A stretch of 5,875 bases of DNA from positions 1 to 5,875 of the forward strand of contig CAZTZL010000125.1 of assembly GCA_964617625.1 (NCBI GenBank). Reading direction: 5' to 3'. Source of the stretch: CAZTZL01 sp964617625 (lineage in GTDB: Bacteria > Zhuqueibacterota > QNDG01 > DSAB01). A program made the position numbers and the translations under genes. This document shows, piece after piece, positions 1 through 3,842 of the stretch (positions are counted from its first letter, which is position 1; each line of letters starts with the position of its first letter). Below the pieces are notes generated by a model. That model was not told the DNA's origin. It saw only the letters and a list, made by a program, of their open reading frames with translations, and searched no databases.

Positions 1-59
1 CACTTTTTCAAGGCAGGTTTTCGTTTAGTTTTTCAGCGCGCTTATGCGCATCGTTATAC
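1..59 (+). other. attC: attC recombination site, right half only (previous cassette)
   Basis: This is the 3' half of an integron attC site whose left half lies before the window. The R' box GTTATAC is at 53-59, preceded by a 6-base spacer CGCATC (47-52) and an L' box GCTTATG (40-46). This layout of 7-6-7 bases is the same as in the complete attC at 567-660, where GCTTAGC, a 6-base spacer and GTTATAC occur in the same order. The crossover point of such sites lies between the G (53) and the first T (54) of R'. It belongs to a cassette upstream of the window, so at least three cassettes were in a row here. The identification rests on the match to the complete site; the pairing partner cannot be seen. 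Confidence 0.8.
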
Positions 60-84
60 GAGATAATTTAAAACAATAATAATC

Positions 85-90
85 AGGAGG
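85..90 (+). promoter_or_regulatory. Ribosome binding site of the cassette 1 gene
   Basis: AGGAGG lies 10 bases before the ATG at 101. It fixes the start of the cassette 1 protein, which then begins with a well-formed signal peptide. It lies inside the cassette and so moves with the gene. Confidence 0.8.
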
Positions 91-100
91 TATTTTCACA

Positions 101-562
101 ATGAACAGATTAACCTTACTTGCTGTTTTATTCTTTCCACTCATTTTATTTGGAAATGCAAATGACTCTGTTCTTATGCAACAATTTCTAGAGATTCAGG
201 CTTCGCATATTAATGCTAATGTTCCTGATAGTATTAATTTTGAAAATTATTTAAAAAGAGATTTGAATAATTATTTTAAATTAAAAAACAATAAAGAAAT
301 TGAAGTGACTTATGATTTTTTAAGGAAAGGGCCAACCCAATCTGGCGTTTCATACCCTAAATACTATTTATGGGTATTTGTAAGAAATAATAACAAAATT
401 ATTGAAGAAGGTGCAGTCCGTATCGCTGCAATAGAGAAAATTAAATTTGAAATTACTAATTATTTAAGCAAAGAAGATATTATTAAAAATGAGGCAACTG
501 TTGCAAGTATTTTTCCAAGATTATTAATTGAAGACATAATAAAAAGAGCAAAACATAAATAA
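101..562 (+). CDS. Small exported protein of unknown function (cassette-borne)
   Basis: A 153-residue protein that I do not recognise. The N-terminus is a clear Sec signal peptide: a short charged start (M-N-R), a hydrophobic core at residues 4-18, then G-N-A with likely cleavage after A20. The mature protein of about 133 residues has no further membrane segment and no cysteine, so it is probably periplasmic or secreted. The part from about 25 to 60 looks helical, 65-110 looks strand-rich with many aromatics (YPKYYLWVFV at 85-94), and 118-150 looks helical and lysine-rich. There is no lipobox and no recognisable catalytic motif. The start is set by AGGAGG 10 bases upstream. It is the only gene of its integron cassette, and codon use is strongly AT-biased, unlike the serine operon to the right, consistent with lateral origin. 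The exported location is well supported; the function is unknown. Confidence 0.8.
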   Translation: MNRLTLLAVLFFPLILFGNANDSVLMQQFLEIQASHINANVPDSINFENYLKRDLNNYFKLKNNKEIEVTYDFLRKGPTQSGVSYPKYYLWVFVRNNNKIIEEGAVRIAAIEKIKFEITNYLSKEDIIKNEATVASIFPRLLIEDIIKRAKHK

Positions 563-566
563 TGTC

Positions 567-660
567 GTATAACAAGTCGCTCAAGCTGACTCGGCCAGCG
601 AGTGCATTAGGATTTTAAGTTTATTATAGCTGGCCTCGCAGCTTAGCTCCGTCGTTATAC
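567..660 (+). other. attC: attC recombination site of cassette 1 (complete)
   Basis: A full attC of 94 bases with all expected parts. R'' is GTATAAC (567-573) and R' is its exact complement GTTATAC (654-660). L'' is GCTCAAGC (579-586) and L' is GCTTAGC (641-647); they pair except for one unpaired base, C582, which matches the extrahelical base that sets strand choice by integron integrases. The spacers between R and L boxes are 5 bases (574-578) and 6 bases (648-653) and do not pair well, as expected of the unpaired central spacer. The inner stem continues with GGCCAGC (593-599) against GCTGGCC (629-635), leaving a loop of about 29 bases. Crossover is expected between 654 and 655. Confidence 0.92.
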
Positions 661-677
661 AGAGTAAATATTTTATA

Positions 678-1271
678 ATGTGCATCCGAAAAAATAAACA
701 TAAAAGTGAATTAAAGGAAATTACTGACTATAGAATCAACATTCTAAAGGCAAATTATAGTGACGTTAGTAATATATATAATAATCATTATGAATGGCCA
801 GAACTTGATCCTTTAAGACATGAAATTTGCCTTTGTTATATGTTTGGTTTTTATCAAGCAGTAATGACATTAACCAACCATTTTCTAGAAAGTATGTTAA
901 AATATGCCTTAATAATTAATCACCCCGTTAAAAGCAGACCTGAAAACTCAAAAGGGGCAATCAATTATTTTATTAATCGCTATAAAGAAGGCCGTGATAA
1001 ATATGGTAATACTGATCTAGGACAAAACATTAATGCTGCTTGTACTCAAAGGCTAATAACCAAAGAAGAGAAAAAACAATTACATATTATTAGAGAACAA
1101 TTTAGAAATGCATATGGTCATGCTGATAAAAAAAAGACCTTTGGTAATGTTGAAACACCTATGCAAAGTGCTCAAGTAAACAATAAAGGAATTGAGATAA
1201 AAGAAAATATGATGACAAAAATTGAGGAAATGATTATTGGGCAAGGTATATTCCAAGTAACACATGCATAA
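678..1271 (+). CDS. HEPN-like protein (putative RNase or nucleic-acid-associated), cassette-borne
   Basis: A 197-residue protein that looks wholly helical and has no signal peptide, so it should be cytoplasmic. Residues 54-80 form a long amphipathic helix with an aromatic start (Y-M-F-G-F-Y-Q-A) and L-E-S-M-L. Residues 132-149 hold R-E-Q-F-R-N-A-Y-G-H-A. The segment R143-N144-x3-H148 fits the R-x4-6-H motif of HEPN domains, in which the Arg is often followed by Asn, Asp or His, and its place near the end of an all-helical domain also fits. HEPN proteins include RNase toxins and anti-phage effectors, but also inactive or structural members; which applies here is inference. No partner gene (antitoxin or nucleotidyltransferase) is in the cassette. 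The ATG at 678 has no clear Shine-Dalgarno sequence, and the next Met in frame is residue 55, so a later start would lose the first helices. The specific family was not recognised. Confidence 0.7.
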   Translation: MCIRKNKHKSELKEITDYRINILKANYSDVSNIYNNHYEWPELDPLRHEICLCYMFGFYQAVMTLTNHFLESMLKYALIINHPVKSRPENSKGAINYFINRYKEGRDKYGNTDLGQNINAACTQRLITKEEKKQLHIIREQFRNAYGHADKKKTFGNVETPMQSAQVNNKGIEIKENMMTKIEEMIIGQGIFQVTHA

Positions 1272-1299
1272 CAAAATGCATTACCTTACTTTAAATATA

Positions 1300-1327
1300 T
1301 TGACAATATTACAAGAAATATTAGGAT
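1300..1327 (+). promoter_or_regulatory. Possible promoter at the 3' end of cassette 2
   Basis: A perfect TTGACA (1300-1305) is followed after 16 bases by TAGGAT (1322-1327), a fair match to a -10 box, in very AT-rich DNA after the cassette 2 stop codon. It points toward the DNA glycosylase gene at 1539, but a transcript would first run through the attC hairpin. AT-rich DNA gives such matches by chance, so this is weak. Confidence 0.3.
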
Positions 1328-1358
1328 AAAATTATTTGGTCCAATTGAACAAAACACT

Positions 1359-1481
1359 GTATAACCACATGCTGCACAGGACTTCGCCGCGCAGCGGCTT
1401 CGTCCTGAAAAAGGTGTTTTCTTAAATTTTAAGTTTAGACAGTTAGCGGTTGCGGCTCGCCTGTGAGCATGAACGCTCTAC
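1359..1481 (+). other. attC: attC recombination site of cassette 2, with degenerate R' box
   Basis: R'' is GTATAAC (1359-1365), identical to that of the previous attC. After a 5-base spacer, GCTGCACAGG (1371-1380) pairs with CCTGTGAGC (1460-1468), leaving one unpaired base, G1374, in the L'' arm, the standard attC asymmetry. A 6-base spacer (1469-1474) follows L', then the R' position holds GCTCTAC (1475-1481), two mismatches from the expected GTTATAC, one of them inside the near-invariant GTT. The inner stem adds GCCGC (1386-1390) against GCGGC (1452-1456). At 123 bases it is within the known attC range. A separate local hairpin (1377-1407) sits in its left arm. The box spacing is exact, so I am confident it is an attC, probably a poor or dead one on its right side. 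Confidence 0.78.
1377..1407. repeat. Strong local hairpin inside the last attC
   Basis: CAGGAC (1377-1382) pairs with GTCCTG (1402-1407), then a TTC/TTC internal mismatch, then GCCGC (1386-1390) pairs with GCGGC (1394-1398) around a 3-base loop. The 11 paired positions are GC-rich in AT-rich surroundings. It competes for the same bases with the long attC fold. It has no T-run directly after it on either strand, so it is not a standard terminator. Confidence 0.75.
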
Positions 1482-1537
1482 AATTAAAAATGAAGACCAT
1501 TGAGGCGAAAATCTTGAATAAACCTCCAGAAGCGTAA
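1469..1537 (+). other. Short open frame ahead of the DNA glycosylase gene, possible gene remnant
   Basis: An open frame runs from the stop at 1436-1438 to a TAA at 1535-1537. From the ATG at 1469 it would encode 22 residues ending K-T-I-E-A-K-I-L-N-K-P-P-E-A. Its stop lies one base before the ATG of the next gene. The first part lies inside the attC, so only the part after about 1475 could be native chromosomal sequence. It could be the 3' end of a gene cut off when the array was joined here, or a chance leader peptide that couples translation to the next gene. There is no clear ribosome binding site before the ATG at 1469 or the one at 1490. I do not recognise it. Confidence 0.25.
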
Positions 1538-1538
1538 A

Positions 1539-1970
1539 ATGAGACTGTGGTCAATTCATCCGAAATATCTCGACACAAAAGGCCTGATCGCCTTATGGCG
1601 GGAAGCGCTTCTGGCAAAAAAGGTTTTACAAAACAAAACCAGAGGTTACAAAAATCATCCACAGCTGATTCGTTTTAAAAACCATCCTTCGCCAATAAAA
1701 GTAATAAACTGTTATTTAACCACGATATTTGAAGAATCCCAAAACAGAAATTTCAAATTTGATGCCAGCAAAATAGGATCGATAAAACCAGAATCGCAAA
1801 TCCCTGTTTCGTCAGGCCAAATAAAATTTGAAATTAATCATTTATTAAAAAAACTAAAAGAGAGGGATCCAAGCAAATATAATACACTGAAAAATAAAAA
1901 GAAAATTGAAATTCATCCTCTTTTTAAAGAAATCCCGGGCCCGATTGAGGAATGGGAAATAAATAAATAG
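1539..1970 (+). CDS. Pyrimidine dimer DNA glycosylase (T4 endonuclease V-like)
   Basis: A 143-residue protein of the pyrimidine-dimer DNA glycosylase family (Pyr_excise), which cuts the glycosyl bond at UV-induced cyclobutane dimers to start base excision repair. It opens with the family hallmark M-R-L-W-S-x-H-P-K-Y-L-D and continues with L-W-R-E-A-L-L-A-K (19-27), G-Y-x-N-H-P-Q-L (36-43) and, in the second half, the region around H126-P-L-F and G-P-I-E-x-W-E (134-140). R21-E22 aligns with R22-E23 of T4 endonuclease V, whose Glu23 is catalytic. The T4 enzyme also uses the free amine of Thr2; here residue 2 is Arg, so Met1 should stay on and the lyase chemistry may differ. The length is normal for the family. 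The ATG is chosen because the family start matches exactly and a TGA in frame lies just upstream; the ribosome binding site is poor. It stands between the array and the serine operon and has no attC of its own. Confidence 0.9.
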   Translation: MRLWSIHPKYLDTKGLIALWREALLAKKVLQNKTRGYKNHPQLIRFKNHPSPIKVINCYLTTIFEESQNRNFKFDASKIGSIKPESQIPVSSGQIKFEINHLLKKLKERDPSKYNTLKNKKKIEIHPLFKEIPGPIEEWEINK

Positions 1971-2053
1971 TAAAAATTCCCAGTATGATACTCAATCATT
2001 CTCACAATAGAATTAGTAGACATTTTTCAGATTATTTATATTCGCTTTCACAC

Positions 2054-2082
2054 TTGATTTTGAGAAATGAAATATATATATT
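2054..2082 (+). promoter_or_regulatory. Candidate promoter of the basic-protein, DUF1015, serA, serC operon
   Basis: TTGATT (2054-2059) and TATATT (2077-2082) are 17 bases apart, the best sigma70-like pair in the 189-base gap between the DNA glycosylase and the operon, and would leave a 5' leader of about 70 bases. The stretch around it (2071-2086) is pure A and T, so chance matches are likely. Nothing else in the gap (1971-2159) is clear: no terminator after the glycosylase, only a small AGTAT-G-ATACT palindrome at 1982-1992. Confidence 0.4.
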
Positions 2083-2150
2083 TAATCTCAATTTCTTGGT
2101 TATTCCGAAAGAAATTCATTCAATAAATCCATTGCCAACGTACGGATACT

Positions 2151-2155
2151 GGAGG
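2151..2155 (+). promoter_or_regulatory. Ribosome binding site of the basic protein gene
   Basis: GGAGG lies 4 bases before the ATG at 2160. The spacing is short but the match is strong, and it supports this start over the overlapping short frame that begins at 1985. Confidence 0.7.
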
Positions 2156-2159
2156 ATTC

Positions 2160-2537
2160 ATGGCAAGAAGTAAAAGCAAGCAAAAAAGAATTCGTGTCAA
2201 ACTTAAACGTCAAAGAAGAGACAGGAAAAGAAAACATTCTTTCAAACAGCCGGTGATGAAAAAAATTGTAAAAGTTGTGACCCCTGTGGTCGAAAAAGAG
2301 AAACCGCCTGTCGCTCCAAAACAAGTTCCCGAGAAGGTTGAAGCCAAAGAAACACCGAAGAAAACAGAAATGAAAGAACAAGGGAAAAAAGTAACTGAAA
2401 AAAAAGTAACTGACAAAAAAGCAGCCGAGAAAAAAGCGCCTGCACAAAAGTCGGCCAAGAAACCGGCCAAAACCGTTGCCGCAAAAAAAACGGCAGGCAA
2501 GCCAAAAGCGAAACCCAAAAGCACTGAAAAGAAGTAA
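2160..2537 (+). CDS. Highly basic lysine-rich protein, histone H1-like tail
   Basis: A 125-residue protein of extreme composition: 39 Lys and 8 Arg by my count. It has two parts. Residues 1-25 (M-A-R-S-K-S-K-Q-K-R then R/K-rich) contain every Arg. From 30 on there is a Pro/Lys/Glu/Ala/Val region with no Arg, then at 76-95 four tandem 5-residue repeats of the form K-K-x-x-E/D/A (DNA 2385-2444), then a K-A-P-rich tail like eukaryotic H1 or the AlgP and Hc1 class of bacterial proteins. It must be disordered and should bind nucleic acid: DNA compaction or RNA/ribosome contact are both possible, and the Arg-rich head resembles small ribosome-associated basic proteins. It has no signal peptide. The stop is 2 bases before the DUF1015 start, so the two are probably translationally coupled. 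Low-complexity genes can be shadows, but the strong ribosome binding site and operon spacing support this one. Function is not known. Confidence 0.75.
   Translation: MARSKSKQKRIRVKLKRQRRDRKRKHSFKQPVMKKIVKVVTPVVEKEKPPVAPKQVPEKVEAKETPKKTEMKEQGKKVTEKKVTDKKAAEKKAPAQKSAKKPAKTVAAKKTAGKPKAKPKSTEKK
2385..2444 (+). repeat. Tandem 15-base coding repeat (K-K-x-x-E pentapeptides)
   Basis: Four consecutive 15-base units encode K-K-V-T-E, K-K-V-T-D, K-K-A-A-E and K-K-A-P-A. The first two units are nearly identical in DNA (AAAAAAGTAACTGA in both), which points to recent local duplication. The A-runs within them also make the region prone to slippage. Confidence 0.7.
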
Positions 2538-2539
2538 TT

Positions 2540-3817
2540 ATGCTGCAAGTGAAACCTTTTAAAGGGTTACGTCCTGTACCGGAAATGGCAAATGAAGTGG
2601 CCTCTCCTCCTTATGATGTACTGAATTCAAATGAGGCACGTGAAAAGGCCAAAGGACATCCGCATTCGTTCCTTCATGTCATCAAGCCGGAAATCGATTT
2701 GGATCCTTCCATTGATATTCACGATGCTGTGGTGTATCAACAGGGAGCAAAAGCGCTCAATCAATTGATCCGGGATCGAATCCTTGTTCAGGATGATCAG
2801 CCCTGTTACTATATCTACAAGCTTCGTATGGGCGCTCATGAGCAGGTTGGATTGGTTGCAGCGGCTTCCGTGGAAGATTATCTTCAGGGTAGAATCAAGA
2901 AACACGAGCATACCCGACCTGATAAGGAAACGGACCGCACCAATCATATCGATCATCTCAATGCACAGGCCGGCCCGGTTTTTCTTCTTCATCGTTATAA
3001 TCGGGCAATTGCCGCACTTCTTGACGCAGGCATGAAAAATCCTCCGGTTTACGATATCGATGGAGATTACGGAATCCGGCATACGGTTTATGTTGTAGAT
3101 GATCCCGGATTAATTAATAAAATACAGGATCAGTTTTCTAAACTGGATGCGCTCTACATCGCAGATGGACATCACCGGTCCGCCGCGGCCTCCAGAGTTT
3201 ATCAGAAACGGAAAACAGGGAATCCGCATCATACAGATGAGGAACCATACAATTATTATCTGACGGTTATTTTCCCAGATACACAAATGCAGATTCTCGA
3301 TTACAACCGCGTGGTTAAAAATCTGGACGGTCTATCTAAAGAGGAATTTTTTAAAGAGATCGAAAAGTGTTTTACAGTTACCCCATATCGGGTATCAGGA
3401 AATAGCCGGGAAAAAGCTTACAAACCGGTAAAACTTCACACATTCGGTTTGTATCTGGATAAACAATGGTATATTCTTGAGGCAAAAAAAGGGACTTTCA
3501 ATCCAAAGGATCCGATTTCCGTGCTCGACATTTCCATTCTGCAAGACAATTTGTTGTCGCCCATACTCGGAATCCAGGATCCTCGCACGGACGAGAGAAT
3601 CAATTTTGTGGGAGGAATTCGGGGGCTCGGTGAATTGGAAAAACTGGTGAACAGCGGTGAATACAAACTTGCTTTCTCACTCTATCCAACCAGCATCGGG
3701 CAGCTTATGGCGGTCGCAGATGCCGGCCGTGTCATGCCCCCCAAATCAACCTGGTTTGAACCCAAACTTCGCAGCGGATTGATCATTCATTATTTAGGCA
3801 GCAATATAAATACTTAA
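2540..3817 (+). CDS. DUF1015 family protein, serine-operon associated
   Basis: A 425-residue member of the DUF1015 family (COG4198), full length. Seen in the sequence: the N-terminal P-F-K-G-L-R-P (6-12) and A-S-P-P-Y-D-V (21-27), K-H-E-H-T-R-P-D-K-E-T-D-R (121-133), Y-I-A-D-G-H-H-R (206-213), F-V-G-G (356-359), and M-P-P-K-S-T-W-F-E-P-K (399-409) near the end. The protein is soluble, with no signal peptide. The biochemical role of the family is not established to my knowledge. The D-G-H-H-R motif is similar to the one that binds phosphate in ParB-fold proteins, including ADP-dependent and ATP-dependent serine kinases, and DUF1015 genes often sit with serA and serC, as here. A role in phosphoserine or serine metabolism is thus a reasonable inference, not a demonstrated one. 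It starts 2 bases after the preceding stop with only a weak AAGAAG ribosome site, so coupling to the upstream gene is likely; the gap to serA is 25 bases. Confidence 0.9.
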   Translation: MLQVKPFKGLRPVPEMANEVASPPYDVLNSNEAREKAKGHPHSFLHVIKPEIDLDPSIDIHDAVVYQQGAKALNQLIRDRILVQDDQPCYYIYKLRMGAHEQVGLVAAASVEDYLQGRIKKHEHTRPDKETDRTNHIDHLNAQAGPVFLLHRYNRAIAALLDAGMKNPPVYDIDGDYGIRHTVYVVDDPGLINKIQDQFSKLDALYIADGHHRSAAASRVYQKRKTGNPHHTDEEPYNYYLTVIFPDTQMQILDYNRVVKNLDGLSKEEFFKEIEKCFTVTPYRVSGNSREKAYKPVKLHTFGLYLDKQWYILEAKKGTFNPKDPISVLDISILQDNLLSPILGIQDPRTDERINFVGGIRGLGELEKLVNSGEYKLAFSLYPTSIGQLMAVADAGRVMPPKSTWFEPKLRSGLIIHYLGSNINT

Positions 3818-3842
3818 ATACGAACCCAAGGAGGGAAACACA

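Larger units (their letters stand above)
54..654 (+). mobile_element. Integron gene cassette 1 (exported small protein)
   Basis: A complete single-gene cassette of 601 bases, bounded by the crossover points of two R' boxes of identical sequence (GTTATAC at 53-59 and 654-660). It has the usual cassette economy: a 47-base leader, one gene (101-562) and an attC that begins 4 bases after the stop codon. The gene has its own strong ribosome binding site, so it can be translated from array read-through or from a local promoter. Gene orientation is left to right, which by the general rule of integrons puts attI and the integrase to the left of the window. Confidence 0.85.
655..1475 (+). mobile_element. 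Integron gene cassette 2 (HEPN-like protein), last of the array
   Basis: A cassette of 821 bases running from the R' crossover at 654/655 to the expected crossover in the R' of the next attC (1475/1476). It holds one gene (678-1271), an AT-rich stretch of 87 bases after the stop codon, and a long attC. The leader before the gene is only 23 bases and lacks a good ribosome binding site, unlike cassette 1. The gap between stop codon and attC is longer than usual for cassettes. No further attC follows, so this appears to be the terminal cassette. Confidence 0.75.

Noticed and set aside
674..679. Perfect TATAAT just before cassette 2 gene
   Set aside because: It overlaps the ATG at 678, so a transcript from it would start inside the gene; it is not the promoter for this start.
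1266..1272. GCATAAC at the cassette 2 stop codon, an R''-like box
   Set aside because: It resembles an attC left end, but no matching L boxes or GTTATGC partner follow at the right spacing. The site starting at 1359 pairs properly, so this is chance or a very old remnant.
1..1481. CRISPR array or insertion sequence as an explanation for the repeated GTATAAC/GTTATAC boxes
   Set aside because: The repeats occur as complementary pairs flanking imperfect hairpins at gene-length spacing, without regular spacers, transposase or target duplications; attC sites explain all of it.
1435..1662. Reverse-strand frame of 75 codons across the array junction
   Set aside because: It overlaps the attC and the well-identified DNA glycosylase start on the other strand and resembles no protein.
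1482..1970. The DNA glycosylase gene as a third cassette
   Set aside because: No attC follows it: no RYYYAAC-type box with pairing L boxes is visible between 1970 and 2160.
1985..2173. Open frame of 62 codons before the basic protein gene
   Set aside because: It has no ribosome binding site, unremarkable composition, covers the candidate promoter and overlaps the start of the next gene, which has a strong ribosome site.
2210..2548. Reverse-strand frames of 112, 115 and 87 codons opposite the basic protein
   Set aside because: They are Phe/Leu-rich shadows of the A-rich lysine codons on the + strand and have no ribosome sites.
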